DNA of 64,000 nt from Microcebus murinus (GCF_040939455.1 NC_134136.1:99622014-99686013), one strand, 5' to 3'; counted from the first letter of the stretch, positions 26,299-40,378 are shown. The notes: generated from the sequence alone by a model not told the origin. Made by a program: numbers and translations.

Positions 26299-26996
26299 GG
26301 GACCTTAATATTGTACACATTCAGTGAGAATATTTTCAACTTCCAGTGTGAAAGTACCATGCTTTTAGAGGAGATACATTCGCTAGAAGTTTGGGGCTAG
26401 CTATTCCTTCCATGACGTTGCCACTGGGGCTTCCATAAAGATGCATTCCTGCACAATTCCTTTCTTGCTTCCTACGACCAAACTGTAAACTCAGAGATAC
26501 TAGTGTTTGGTTTGCTCAGTTCAGTTTCTGTTCTTTTCACACATCTTGTTTGCTTGGTATCCCTTAGGTGTCCAGAGCTCTCCTGCTACCTGCCTCCTTC
26601 CCAACCTCTAATATAAGGGGAAACTTTCTATTTGTACTTTTCAAAAAATGAAAAGATTTCTTTCGTGATGTGATTATATTCTTTCCAAGGTTATTTGTAT
26701 TGTCAGACTTGCTTTGTTTTATGTGGAAGGAATATCAGACATTAGCGAGTAGATGATGGGTTCTATTTGGAGCAGGGATACTTTCCTGTTGTTCCTAAAA
26801 TCACACATAGGCCAAACTATCCTTAAGGTCAACCTTACAAGCACACCTGACTTATTTCCTATTCAGGTGCCCAGGAGGAGTGAGAAGAGATCTCTCTACC
26901 TCCTTTCCTCCCAAAGTAAGCAAGACTGACAAAGGTTCTTCCTGACCATCTCTGGAACCAAGAACAGGTTTTACCTATGCATAGCTGACCCTCTAA

Positions 26997-27117
26997 CAGA
27001 GGTTCTCTGCTTCAAATACCCACTAAAGCCTAACCTGGGTGCTTTAAAAAAAAAAATCCCAGTACCTAAGCTGGTAAAATCTGACTCTTCGGGGTGGACC
27101 CAGGCATCGGTAGTTTA
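26997..27117 (+). mobile_element. MER5A-like MITE, partial
   Basis: It starts CAGAGGTTCTCTGCTTC and contains 'GGTGGACCCAGGCATCGGTA', the diagnostic MER5A internal phrase. The expected inverted right end is missing, so it is a partial copy. Confidence 0.8.
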
Positions 27118-27264
27118 ATCCTGCTCTAAAATCTTATCCACCTTCATGCCTCTCAAAGCTTATTCCTAGACTTAAAGTTTTTGAGAATATGGCCATTAAC
27201 TTCTACAGGGGAAGGGCATTGTATTGTTTGTCATGACAAACTAAAATGCTACCACCCGCGGACA

Positions 27265-27500
27265 GCTGTCATTTATTGATCAATTATGTGTCAGGCACTC
27301 TGCTATGTCTCTATGTATGTTATCTTTACGTTTTTACTGCATCTTTTTATATGTTATATTTACTTTTCATTCTTTACTATATTTTACTATGTTTAATCTT
27401 AGCTATGAAATGGGTCTTATTACCATTTCATAGAGAGGAAAAGGAAATGTTAAAGAAGATAGGTGATGTGATCAAAATCATATAATCAGTAAATGAGGGG
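27265..27500 (-). mobile_element. MIR relic, reverse
   Basis: 'TCATTTATTGATCAATTATG', 'TGTCAGGCACTCTGCTATGT', 'TTATTACCATTTCATAGAGA' and 'GATGTGATCAAAATCATA' track a reversed MIR. The overlapping 79-codon plus frame is within it and is not a gene. Confidence 0.65.
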
Positions 27501-27843
27501 AAGCAGTTGGTAATAATATTGATCAAATGTTACATCAAGAACAAAGAAGGGGAAAACCATTAAAAAAAATAGTTTGACTGTGTGCTAATTACAATCAGTT
27601 ATACCAACAGTTTACCATTTGTGCCTAATTATAATATAGCACAATAATGATTATGATTATAAATACCATTAAACTGATATCATATTAACTTGAGCAAATT
27701 TCTTTTGATTACAGAGCAGCTTAAACCTTTATTATAAATAGGTGTGGAATGAATAGCTAATAATCATAGCTAATATTTTATTGAGTGTTTACTACACATC
27801 ATAGTAAGTACTTTGCGTATGTTTCTTTTGACCTTAAAAAACT

Positions 27844-28182
<339 letters not shown>

Positions 28183-28194
28183 CTTAAACCCTGG

Positions 28195-28486
28195 GGCCAG
28201 GCGTGGTGGCTCACACCTATAATCGCAGCATTGCGGAAGGCTGAGGCAGGAGGATTGCTTGAATCCATGAGTTCAAGACCAGCCTGGGCAACAGAGCAAG
28301 ACCCCCATCTCTGTAATAAATTTAAAAAATTAGCCAGGCATGGTGACACATGTCTGTTGTCCTAGTTACTCAGGAAGCTAAAGCAGGAGGTCACCTAAGC
28401 CCAGGAGGTGACAACTGCAGTGAGCTGTGATCACATCATTGTACTCCAGCCTAGACAACAAAGCAAGACCCTCTCTCTAAAAAAAT
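28195..28486 (+). mobile_element. Older Alu, forward
   Basis: It reads GGCCAGGCGTGGTGGCTCAC to 'CCAGCCTAGACAACAAAGCA'. It lacks the strepsirrhine linker and most CpGs and is more diverged than its neighbour, so it is an older copy into whose 5' side the younger Alu probably inserted. Confidence 0.93.
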
Positions 28487-29151
28487 TTTGTTTTAAACTA
28501 AAACTCCGAGGTTTTTTATTAAAGGAGAGGAAACAGGCTAGGAGAGGTTGAGTAGCTTGCCTGGTAAATGACACATGTAGACCTTCCACCCAGGGCTGTG
28601 GGACTCCAGCAGTGTGTACTCTTCAGCCCTTCACTATTCTATCTCCTTCTATCATATGCTACAAATTAATTGGATGGTTCACATCTGCTCAGCCTTTGTA
28701 CTTATTACTAATGTGGGCTGGGTTATCTATTCAAAACTTTTAATATGACTTGTGAGATGGGTATAATTATTTTAAAAGTCTATACGAATTTCCTTCTATG
28801 CTATTAATAGTTTTAATTTTGAATATATATAATGGTAACCCCATGAAATCTCACTACTATGTAGGAACAATCCCAATTAGTTGTTCTCCTCTGCCTTTAA
28901 TGACATAAGGCCAACCTATCCTCTTAGATTAAATAATAATAATAACTATTTCCAGAGTCATCATAGTTCCTTGAATTGCATGTTTCATTAAGCAATGATA
29001 GAATCTGTGTGTATTTAAAATAATCATTTTGTATTAAAAACTGACTCAAAAACATGCATGTAGAAAGGCTTGATTAATAACATTGTTAAGGGAGTATTTT
29101 AGGTGAGAGGCATTCAGTTCAAAAGATTATGTGTAAAATAATGAAACCAGA

Positions 29152-29469
<318 letters not shown>

Positions 29470-29689
29470 AATAATGAAACCGGAACCTAGATAGATGACT
29501 TTCAACAAAATATCAGCATATTAATATGTCAAGAAACTCAGTGGCCTGTCTGATTCCAATTCATTGTGACAGAGAAAGAGCCACCCTGCCCCAACCCTGG
29601 TTAAGACCAGTCACACAGAATTATAAGTGATCCTCTTAAGAGACTCTTTTGTCTCATCTTTGTCAAATCCCTCTTTCAAGGGTTATAGC

Positions 29690-29945
29690 CAGTGGAGAAT
29701 ACATAGGCTTGGGGGTCAGAAAACTTGGGTTCCCATTATAGTGTCTCTGTGAACTCTCTAACAGAATGTGTGGTGTGATTTTTCCAACCTTAAAATAGAG
29801 ATCAAAATCATTGTTCAACATTTCTCAAAGAGTTATTGGAGAATCAGTAATAACATGGTAATGCTTCAATAATGCCTGTCCTTCAAAGAGTAAGTATGTA
29901 GACTAAATAAGATACTGTATGTACATAGTTGGAATCCAATAAATA
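29690..29945 (+). mobile_element. Probable MIR, degraded
   Basis: 'CAGTGGAGAATACATAGGCT', 'GGGGGTCAGAAAACTTGGGT' and a tail with 'GTTGGAATCCAATAAATATA' fit a heavily mutated MIR in the forward direction. The middle is poorly preserved. Confidence 0.5.
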
Positions 29946-30055
29946 TAACTTACTTGATACATAATGGTAAGTCTATAATAATACATAATTCTTATTTCTA
30001 ATCATATAAGGAATCTATAGAACCTTTTCAAAAATAACTTAAAAACAAAAGGCAA

Positions 30056-30390
30056 GGCCGGGCGCTGTGGCTCACGCCTGTAATCCTAGCTCTTGGGAGG
30101 CCGAGGCGGGCGGATTGCTCAAGGTCAGGAGTTCAAAACCAGCCTGAGCAAGAGCGAGACCCCGTCTCTACTATAAATAGAAAGAAATCAATTGGCCAAC
30201 TGATATATATATAAAAAAATTAGCCGGGCATGGTGGCACATGCCTGTAGTCCCAGCTACCAGGGAGGCTGAGGCAGAAGGATCGCTCGAGCCCAGGAGTT
30301 TGAGGTTGCTGTGAGCTAGGCTGACGCCACGGCACTCACTCTAGCCTGGGCAACAAAGCGAGACTCTGTCTCAAAAAAAAAAAAAAAAAA
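30056..30390 (+). mobile_element. Alu (strepsirrhine type)
   Basis: It begins GGCCGGGCGCTGTGGCTCAC and ends in an A-run. A 9-bp duplication AAAAGGCAA flanks it (30047-30055 and 30391-30399). Full strepsirrhine linker and right-arm signatures are present. Confidence 0.95.
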
Positions 30391-30452
30391 AAAAGGCAAC
30401 TATTATACTATGTCAACAAAATCCCATCTTTTACCACTTAGAAATAAGTTAT

Positions 30453-30810
<358 letters not shown>

Positions 30811-31784
30811 AGAAATAAGTTATGCCTATTTTTTTACCCAAACTATTTAATAATAATTCCCCACCAGTCTATTTTGGTAGCATAGAAATCTATTTCAAAT
30901 GACTAAAACCCTCATGACCTAAAAGATTTGATATTTGAAGGAGTTTGTGCTGCCATTATGCTCAGAGTATTCGTGCTAATTGAGCCAAGTTTGTTCTGCA
31001 TTATGGTCTAACATCTAACAGAGGGGTTGTAGACTCAAGCACATTCAAGGATCAAATATCAGGGTGTAGATTGCAGAAAGTGCTGATTGGGAGCTGGGGA
31101 GTGTGAGTCCTACCCAAACACATTCAAATTTTAAAAAAATAGTTGAACACCATTAGCTAGACAGACATACCTTCTAGCTAGATTCTTCTGAAGATGCGCC
31201 AGTTCACAGACCTTCTGGTAATAAATGTCTTATGACAATTCTACCCCCAGAATAGAAGTAGTTATATATGCCACTTCATACTTTTTAATAAATTGATTAT
31301 ATGTAAATATTTGTGTACATCAGGAAATTCGCAAAGTAAATTATAGTTATTAAGGTTCAAATTAAAATATTTGTATAACAAACAACTAAAGAGTGACTTT
31401 CTACGTGAATTCTCATGTTCTTATACACATCCTAGAATTCTTGAATTATATAAAATGTCATCTTGGCATTCATATGTCTTATTTTAGCTTACTGCCTTGC
31501 ACTTTACGTATTAGACACACAGGAAGTGTTGAAATTAGGTAGTTGACAACAAATAAATACTTAAAGCTTTCCACAGTACAGTATTATGGAATCTGTAATT
31601 TCAATCTATGGACTGTATTAACAAATACTGTGTGCATTTTGAAAAGTACCGTATGCCAGTCATGTTCACCTAGAGTAATTCTTAGTAGTTCCTTGTAGAC
31701 TCCAAGGGGGAAAGGGTATGGTTCAAGTCTCATAATGCCATAGACAATTAATATATCAATAAAAGAATACAACATTGGTGGCTA

Positions 31785-31890
31785 TCCTCAGCCAAGTACC
31801 TACTATGTGCCAGACACAGTACGGGCCCTTTTCATGCATTATATCTCAATTTACTACTAATGCTAATCCTATGAGGCACTAGTTCTATGG
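31785..31890 (-). mobile_element. Probable MIR or L2 fragment
   Basis: 'ACCTACTATGTGCCAGACAC' and 'CCTATGAGGCACTAGTTCTA' are typical of a reversed MIR tail. The rest is too diverged to extend. Confidence 0.55.
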
Positions 31891-32289
31891 CACCCAGTGC
31901 AGATACAGAGTCTTGGTGAGAGTCTCGTGAGGACAGTTACAAAATTTTCTGCTGTTAAATCCTATGTTGGTATGCTATCTATATCAAACATCTATACTAA
32001 AAAAAAAATCATCAATAAGGACATTACTGAATAGATTGCAGCAACTGAATGAACCTAGTTAACCTTATAATTCCCTCCATATCATGTTGCTATAGGGAAG
32101 GAAGGGTTCAATACCTTAAAATTCTCAATATCTGACTGCCTATCAGTGTACACTATGTACAGAATCAGTATGTGCCAGAATTGTATATAACAAACTAAAA
32201 GCCCACCTGTTACTGGAAAACATTAACAAGCTGATATCAAGGCAAGCTTGCAAAATGGAGGATCAGTATGTTTTCTTTCCTAAGTTAAA

Positions 32290-32560
32290 CTTCTGATTTT
32301 TCTTCAGACTCTTGTTTCCAGCTGTACTCATGCTCCTCCAGCTCAAATGTGCCTCCTTCTGTGGCCCTCAGAGAGAGTTAGAGTTAGACATTCACCTCCT
32401 CACATAGCTCTTTGTTTTATCACATCTATTTCTTCCCATGCATCTCTCTTCCACTAAACGTGAGTTCTTTGGAGCCAGGGCTAATTGCTTTTTCATCCTT
32501 GTGTTGCTAAGCACTAAGTCCAACAGTGTCTGATGGTGGCTGACAAGCGAATGAATAGAT
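32290..32560 (+). mobile_element. L2 3' end relic
   Basis: 'TGAGTTCTTTGGAGCCAGGG', 'CTTGTGTTGCTAAGCACTAA' and 'GCTGACAAGCGAATGAATAG' keep the L2 tail order. The upstream part has 'TCACCTCCTCACATAGCTCT'. It is ancient and non-coding. Confidence 0.55.
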
Positions 32561-35500
32561 AAAACCAATAAAGCTGCCTGACCTCAGCACCATTATTCCC
32601 TCCCATCTTTTAGTTCTTGACAAGTCAGAAGGCCAGGTTTAGTGGCTGAGCTTGCAAAAGTTCAGCTATATTATAGAAATTAGTGCCTTTGCTTTCACAG
32701 CTTTGGGGGAAAGGAAAAGGTGAGCAGCCAGCCAAATCCCTGCATTAAAAGGAACAAGAAGAGTGATTCCAGGGAAGTTTTCTTTTTCTCCTGTATGTTT
32801 TTGCAACTTTCTTTGTAGTTTCCAAATTTGAATCTGAAACCCTCTCCTTAAGAGTCCCTGGTTCCTAAAAGAAACAAAAATATCAAAGAAGAGTCCTCTT
32901 GCCTTAATATTCTTACCTCCAGTTAACAATTCAAATATGGAAAGCTTCTGAAACTATCTCAAGTAGCTTGTAAGATGGCAAAAGCCCTATATTTAGTAAT
33001 GTCTAAGTCATTTGTTTTAATAATTTAGATAATACTCTAGTATTTATTATTATAAAGTATTTATTCCACATGGTTTCCAGTTGAATAACTAGTAATTCTG
33101 CCTTAACCATAGGATTGCATCTTTGAAGTTTTTTAAAACATTTCAGTTTGAGCTACTAGACTTTAACCCTTGAATGCTATCCCTGCCTAGTAATAAAATA
33201 TGATTTGTTTCTAGTACCACTTAATTGCAAGTCTCTTCAAGTTCCTCAGCAGAAAACTACCCATTTTCTAAAGAGGGAAACAGGAAAAATCCTACTGCCA
33301 CCATCCCACTCCTGTCATCCGAAAGCAAGTTTATTAGAGAACTTCAAGTTAGCCTTCTAACCCTACTCTCTGGTTTCTCTGTTTTACTTTTTTATCCTAA
33401 GATTAGTATAAAGGATGCTTAATGTTACAAAAGCTACGTGGATGGTTTTGACATCAGAGTTACAAAATACATTTTTAAAGGACAGCCGTAATCTGTGTGC
33501 ATGTTCATAAGAGGAGCAGCTAAATAACATGACAAAGTCTGATAGCAATCATTTCTTCACTCCTGCCCCATTTTTCCTAAGCAAATACACTTAGGGTGCT
33601 CTTCAGTGGTAGTGTATATAAAGGATGGTCTCCAAAAAGAGATTGGCAGCTTTAATTTGTTTGATATGTGCAATCATAGTCCGTGTTAAATTCAAAATGC
33701 TTGTCCAATCAAGGATTCAATATAGAAAAGAGGCAGTAACAAGCATGCTGCACACTGTAATAAAGAAATCTGTTGATTGAAAACAGTTTGTATATTTTGG
33801 AAATGATAGGGAATGTAATTGGTAAGAAAGAAAAGGATAGGGCTTCATAAATAATGGGAAATAGAGCATATTTTTTACTGATAATACTAACTCGATTTAA
33901 TAACATTTTGGTGTTGAATTTTTGTGTGCCAGAAAATAAGAAAGGTGGGCCTTTCTTGTTACTCTAAATGTTGTGATTAACGGAGTGACCTTTTTTGTTT
34001 TCGTTTTCACTGAGAGCAATTTTGACGGTTTGAATCTGAGCAACAGTGGTGATAGGCTCCAGTGCCTTGAGAACTTTCACAGAACAGTTTTCTTTTTGTT
34101 TTCTCATACAAGAAGACTAGACATATTTTAAGTATTTTTTAGGTACAAGTACTACATGAATGCATTTTTGTGGTAAAAGATCCAAGCAATAGAGAAGTGT
34201 CCAGAGCAAAGCATAATGGTTGTCCTCCACCCCCGCCCCACTCACACACCCCTGCTGAGGTTACCACGACAGTTTCGTGGGCATCCTTCCAACGTTTTTT
34301 TACATAGATATCTGCATAGAGATTCGTGTGCTGATCATTTGGGGGAGGGGCTATAGTATCAAGAAATTGGATTTTACTATTCTTGTCATTCACAAGCTTA
34401 CTCTCTTAAGACTTCGCAGATATACAAAATTTACATATATGAAGTCACACCCTCAAGGGCTGGTATTAGCAGCTCTCCACTAGAAGCATGTCGTTGATAT
34501 GGACACTACCAGCTGTATCTGGGATGGGTTAGCTAGGATCCTTTTCACCAAGTGCCAACCCAGGTCATAAGCATCCCTGCGGGGCTGCTTGGCTTGGTTG
34601 GCCAGAATCCAGCTTTGTCCTCTGAAGAATAAAATCTTCCAACAATTTAAACTTCCACCATAACTCAATATACTTAACAATACTTTTACCTGTCCGTCTC
34701 CTATTTTTTAGTTCCTTTTCACATTAATTTAAAATCCTCCATTTAGACTGAGCATTAGTAATCTCATCTTGTACAAAAATCCAACTATTCAGAAAGTTCT
34801 AACTAGAAATTTTAACTGTACCATAGTGGTGAGTGTTCATAATAATGGAATACTATCTGACTTATAAAAGAGATTGTATAGAATGTAGTTTTGTTATTAA
34901 TATATGAGATTTTATTATAACATACTTTAAAAATCGGTCAACAATCCTTTATTACCTTTCAATTAAGCATCATGTCAAGGTAACGAAAATACCCTGCTCT
35001 AAATAAACTAGATTTTACTATATAAAAAGGGAAATTACTAATAAAAGGTAAAGTGACATATTTAGCATATGTTGTCAGATTAAGTCTTTTCTATAAGAAG
35101 AATCCAGTTTATTGGTAGGCTCTTTCTATGTGGGACTGCATCTCTCCCTCTTCAAGTGTCTACCAATGTATGTAGCACTTTGGATTCCAAGTTCACCAAA
35201 CTTTCCCCCCTATTCAATCTCATGAAACATATCTCTATCATTTTCTCCATGGCAGGCCTTGTTCTAAGAGACAGATAAGATAGTGTCCTTGTTCTCTAAT
35301 CCATAATCTAATGGTGGACTGGGGCCTGCATAGAAAAAAGGTTCTTAATTCTGCCGAGGTGGTAGAACACTTTATCTCCCACCTGCAGCAAAGTGTGCCA
35401 AGAATAAAAAAAAAAAAAAAAAAGGCAAGGCAAGAACAGTATGAAGTCAGGGATGAGAAAACAGGCAACCCTGTGCACCCCAGGGAAGCACTCCTAACGA

Positions 35501-35799
35501 GATGGAGTGAAAGGAGGAGGAAAAAGTGAACCAAGATGCCTTGCAATTTTGTAGCTAGAGCAAGTACTCTCTGAAGTTTTTTTATTTCATATCCTAACTT
35601 TTTTTTTTTTTTTGCTGAAATCCCTGGTACTTATATATTTAATTATTTGTATATAGGTAATTTTAAAGAGCACTAGTGTACTTTTCCTGTGCAAGGTATC
35701 CTGTGGAACATGTATAAAAGATGCATTCTTAAGTAGATATGGGTAAGAAACAGTATTTTTTAAATATTTGTATGTTATCTTCAATCCAGGCTTTTTTCT
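32561..35799. other. Mostly unique non-coding DNA
   Basis: No Alu and no gene. A segment near 34140-34330 ('GAGGTTACCACGACAGTTTC' and nearby C-rich words) resembles a common old LINE-derived phrase but I cannot confirm it. Poly-A and poly-T runs occur at 35407-35422 and 35599-35613. Confidence 0.45.
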
Positions 35800-35808
35800 C
35801 AAGAATTT

Positions 35809-36079
35809 ATTTATTGATTTTGAGACAGACTCTCGCTCTCTTGCCTGGGCTAGAGTGCCGTGGCATCAGCCTAGCTCAAGTGATCCTCCTGCCTCAGCAT
35901 CCCCAGGAGCTGGGACTACAGGCACATGCCACTATGCTCAGCTAAGTTTTTCTGTTTTTAGTAGAGATGGGGTCTTACTCTCACTCAGGCTAGTCTCAAA
36001 CTCCTGAGCTCAAGTGATCCTCCCACCTAGGCCTCCCAGAGTGCTAGGATTACAGGTATGAGCCACCACACCCAGCCTC
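35809..36079 (-). mobile_element. Older Alu, reverse
   Basis: A reversed Alu reads 'TTGAGACAGACTCTCGCTCT' to 'GAGCCACCACACCCAGCC'. A 9-bp CAAGAATTT word is found on both sides (35800-35808 and 36080-36088). The left part lacks some bases ('CACTGCAACCTC...' region deleted), so one arm is shortened. Confidence 0.9.
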
Positions 36080-36252
36080 CAAGAATTTTTTAAAAGTCCA
36101 TTTTGAGAGATTTAATTTAGTTAAAAACTAATTTGATTTAGTTAAAGCCACTCACTAAGCAAACAGAAACTTCTGCACCAAAAGTGAACCAGCCCATAAG
36201 GGCCCCTCTATCAAACCCTTGCCCATGGGACAAGGTTGAAAACACAGAAGAG

Positions 36253-36421
36253 GGTCAGGCACAGTGGTTCACACCTATAATTCCAGCACTTTGGGAGGCT
36301 GAGTTGGGAGGGTCACTTGAGCCCAGGAGTTCGAGGTTGCAATGAGCTAGGATGACACCACTGTACTCTAGGCCAGGCAACAGAGTGAGACCCTGTCTCA
36401 AAACAACAACAACAAAAAAAA
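36253..36421 (+). mobile_element. Internally deleted older Alu
   Basis: It starts GGTCAGGCACAGTGGTTCAC and passes from left-arm sequence directly into right-arm sequence ('GTTCGAGGTTGCAATGAGCT') to an A-rich tail. Only about 170 bp remain, so the middle is deleted or this is a fused monomer. Confidence 0.82.
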
Positions 36422-36595
36422 ACCCTAAACAAAACCACACACAAGAAGAGAAAAGGATACCTTCAAATTTGAGCTTCACATGTAGCATCTGACACTCAGC
36501 CAAGTGCAGTGGGGCCAATGTCCACCCAACCATTAAATATTAGTAAATCTTAGGGTCTTTGTTGTAGATTTTAAAAATTTAAAAATAAAACACAG

Positions 36596-36936
36596 GCCGG
36601 GCGCGGTGGCTCACGCCTGTAATCCTAGCTCTCTGGGAGGCCGAGGCAGGCAGATTGCTCGAGGTCAGGAGTTCGAAACCAGCCTGAGCAAGAGCGAGAC
36701 CCCATCTCTACTATAAATAGAAAGAAATTAATTGGCCAACTAATATATACAAAAAAAAAATTAGCTGGACATGGTGGCGAATGCCTGTAGTCCCAGCTAC
36801 TTGGGAGGCTGAGGCAGGAGGATCGCTTGAGCCAGGAGTTTGAGGTTGCTGTGAGCTAGGCTGACGCCACGGCACTCACTCTAGCCTGGGCAACAAAGCG
36901 AGACTCTGTCTCAAAAAAAAATAAATAAAATAAAAT
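36596..36936 (+). mobile_element. Alu (strepsirrhine type)
   Basis: A young full-length copy starting GGCCGGGCGCGGTGGCTCAC. A perfect 15-bp duplication AAAAATAAAACACAG flanks it (36581-36595 and 36937-36951). The A-tail includes AAAT and AAAAT units. Confidence 0.97.
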
Positions 36937-37930
36937 AAAAATAAAACACAGATATATAAATCAGTTCAGGAGGTTTGTGACCCTCAGTAGCCATCCTGTG
37001 ATTTCAACACAAATCTTTCCTGGTCACCAGAGGCAAAGGGTCACTTGAAAAGGGTGAGCACAAGAAAATGTTGATGAATCTGTTCAGTCTTCAGCCCTCT
37101 GCGTTGTATGATGCCCACCAGCTGGGAGGGTCTCTGCTCTGAATCCTATGAAGCCGGGGACACCCCTGACACCTGACCCAATTTCAGCACAGATTGCTAT
37201 ATACATGGGCCTCAGTGAATAAAACCAAGGTATCCCTCCCTTACCTTCTTCTTATCAAAACTTCAAGAGGGGGGTTGGCTTCTTTTGATGAGCAAATATA
37301 CTCAGCCTCGACCAGGGTATACTCAGATTGGTGGTTTTATTATTTCCAATGAGATACAACAATGAATGACATGTGGCTAGTGCAAAACAACAGACATAGC
37401 ACGGGCAGGTTTTGAGCAAGTTCTTTGCCTCACACTGTCCCCTGGCACTTTTACCCTGTTGCTGAAACCATCGTGACAGTGCTACCAACTTCCACTCAGC
37501 CACACCCCCGTGAATCCATTTTCAGCCTTCCCAACACACACACCCATATAGATATGCATTTAAGCAACATGAGGGCAAACATGGTTTACCAGTCATGTAA
37601 GTGCTATCATTGTAAGTAAATCAAAGTTTTTGTCACCTTAAACTTTTTAATAGTATGACTTAGAGTGTATAAAGGATGAATTTATCTCCCTGCCCTTAGT
37701 GTTACTTCAGTACTCTTGATATGTAGGCCACGGTGTTATTAAAGGATTTGAAAGGCAGTTAGAGAAGGGATTTTATTTTGAAAAAGGAATGGATGTGGAA
37801 GATTTGATTTTTAAGGTTGCCATAACCTAAAGTGTGTTTAAAATAAGATATTCAGAAGAACTTAGGGAAAGTTATGAACAGGTGTTGTGTCTACAAGATT
37901 TCTGGTGGAGGTGAATTTTCTGACATCGTA

Positions 37931-38377
37931 AGTGTCTCCCTGAAAATAAGACCTACCCATAAAATAAGCCCTAGCAGGATTTCTAAGCATTTGTGCAATG
38001 TAAGCCCTACCCCAAAAATAAGACCTAGTGATGAGCGTGGCTACGCAGGTATCTGCACAACCCATGCATTTTGTCGTGGAGCGATAAAGAAGATAAGCAG
38101 CCCTTCTCATCTGCCCCATGAGAGCTCTATTACTCAACATGAGAGATTGGGGCCAATGGTTCTAAAAGAAATAAAGTCACAGGAAATTCAGGATGAAATT
38201 TGGGGTTTGGAGAGTTATGATGATGTTCTAGAAGAAGATGACTTAACTATATTTGAATAAATGTAGATTGTTGTACCGTACTTAAAAAAAATAACACATC
38301 CCCTGAAAATGAGCCCTAGGGTGTCTTCTTGAGGAAAAATAAATATAAGACCCTGTCTTATTTTCAGGGAAACACGG
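37931..38377 (+). mobile_element. TA-flanked DNA transposon, 447 bp, likely Tc1/mariner-pogo type
   Basis: Left end AGTGTCTCCCTGAAAATAAG and the reverse complement of the right end, CCGTGTTTCCCTGAAAATAAG, are terminal inverted repeats, each next to TA. That target site is typical of the Tc1/mariner/pogo superfamily. Related AAAATAAG words recur inside both ends in either orientation. A + frame ending at 38260 closes with an acidic stretch (YDDVLEEDDLTIFE, then stop), which could be the tail of a transposase since several pogo-like transposases end in acidic tails; this is tentative. No catalytic domain is present, so the copy is a non-autonomous deletion derivative. I do not recognise it as a family shared by all primates. 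Confidence 0.8.
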
Positions 38378-39735
38378 TATATATCCTGCTCTCCCACCTC
38401 TTTCTGAGCACCTATTCTTGTTGGACTACCACTGTACCTGGAGTTTTAGATGTATAGAAACCATCCTGAGCTAAAAGGGGAGTTCATCGTGAGGATCCAG
38501 AGACACTCAGAATCCAGGGCCAGGAACGCAGTTGACTCGGGGCCTGGGCAACCACCTGGCCTATCTCCATCTCCCATCTCAGCTCCTCTCTGCACATCAG
38601 CTCGTTTCCTTGTTCTCTTGTGTAGAGGGACTTTCTCTGCTTCTCAAGGCCACACATTGGACAGAATATATAAGCTTACCCTACAGTTCCCAAACTTATA
38701 TGCCACACAAGTCCAGCGACTTGGGCTGAGAAAGGATCTCTTTCTTGTTCTCTGTCCCAATTCTAAATCCCTGGAAAAGGCTGGCAGGCTCACCCTGTAC
38801 AGTATAACGGCACACTGTGTGGGTGAGGAAGGAGACCAACAGTCCAGAAAAGGTTTTCCACAGACCTAGCTGTCACAGGTTTACAGATTACACTGCTTGT
38901 CTAACCAAGGTCTAGATAAATCCTTTTCCACCTTAGTTCTTACACGATGAGAGTTTTTTAAATAACCTTTTCCGAGAAGCTAAGGAATCTTCAAAAGCCA
39001 GCAGGCTTACAGAATGAATCCCACTGTTTTTCCTTCTCAATTAGCTTGCCTATTGATAATTAACTGGCATGTTGACAAGGCACCCAGTTCCTGATCTTTT
39101 TTCCTTCCATCAGCCAATTCTGGCTTGGATGTTGGAGAAGGGACCCTAGACAAAGAAGCTTAGACTTTGGCCTGAGGAAGATGTGTGTGGGTAAGATCTT
39201 TTGGCAGGTCTGATAGAGTCTGTGACCATGTTCAGAAACTTCTTCCAAGTTTTGTAATTAATACTGGGTGTGAGCCTCCGTGGTTGTCTCTGCTGTCTTC
39301 AGGCTATGTCCTCTCTAAAACAGATCTAGTCTTCAAGGTCCTATCTTAGCCTTTGCCATAGCAAATCTCCAGAGCATTCTCCCTCTTCCCCCTCCAGAGT
39401 TACCTGAGTAGAAAGCCTATAGTAACCTCCTTCTCCAGCCTCTTCCATTCACCTGCAATATAGTCATTCTCCAAAGGCAGGCTCCCCCTTCTGGTTATTT
39501 TGAAATGGCCTGTCCATGATCTCCCTGCACTCCCATGGTTAGGAGTCTTCCCTGGCAGCCACCATCTTTCTTTGGCGACCATCTGCATTGTATTGGCAGC
39601 TGCCGATGACCAAAAGCAAACCTGCATGTCCGGTTTCCCTCACTTGGGATCCCACCCTCAGCTAGGTTACCGTTTCCTCTCCTGGGGGATGCCTCTAGTT
39701 CTCAGTCCATTTTCAAGGCAGATATATTGTGAATT

Positions 39736-40029
39736 TGGTAGCTCATGCCTATAATCCTAGCACTCTGGGAGGTAGAGGTGGGAGGATCGCTTGAGCTCAG
39801 GAGCTCGAGACCTGCCTGAGCAAGAGTGAGACCCTGTCTCTAATAAAAGGAGAAAAACTTAGCCAGTTGTGGTGGTGAGCACCAGTAGTCCCAGCTACTC
39901 AGGAAGCTGAGGCAGGAGGATCCCTTGAGCCCAGGAGTTTTAGCCTAGTTGCTGTGAGCTAGGCTGACACCATGGCACTCTACCTGAGCAACAGAGCGAG
40001 ACTCTATCTCAAAAAAATAAAAAATAAAA
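39736..40029 (+). mobile_element. Alu, slightly 5'-truncated
   Basis: It begins near the GGTAGCTCATGCCTATAATC part of the left arm and ends in an A-rich tail. The right arm has 'AGGCTGACACCATGGCACTC', an intermediate strepsirrhine state, with a small duplication near 'TTTTAGCCTAGTTGCTGTGA'. Confidence 0.9.
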
Positions 40030-40166
40030 TTAGTCATTTACCAGTTGAATGACAAGAAAAAATCTCACCCTAGAAAGGAGTCCTGGTATTTATTGGGCAC
40101 ATGTGAAAAGTGAGCCTTTCTAAGAAAAGTTGGTCATCCTGTACAAGTACCCACATACACTGAGGG

Positions 40167-40378
40167 CAGTGGTTCTCAACCTGGATGATTTTACCTCCCA
40201 GGGGACATTTGGCAAAGTCTGGAGACATATTTCATTGTCACAACTGAGGCAGATGGAGAGGCTGCTATTGGCATCTAGTAAGAAGAGGCCAGCAATGCTG
40301 GTAAACTCCTGCGATGGACACAGGACGGTCCCATGACAAACAATTGCCAGCCCAATATCAGTAGGTTAAGAAACCCTG
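40167..40378 (+). mobile_element. MER20 hAT MITE, forward
   Basis: Starts CAGTGGTTCTCAACCTGGAT and ends TTAAGAAACCCTG with inverted ends. 'CCCAGGGGACATTTGGCAAA', 'GTCTGGAGACATATTTCATT' and 'ATTGGCATCTAGTAAGAAGA' are the MER20 body. Full length, non-coding. Confidence 0.93.

Noticed and set aside
38450..38869. 139-codon plus-strand open frame just after the TA transposon
   Set aside because: It is outside the transposon, has random-looking composition and has no splice or promoter context.
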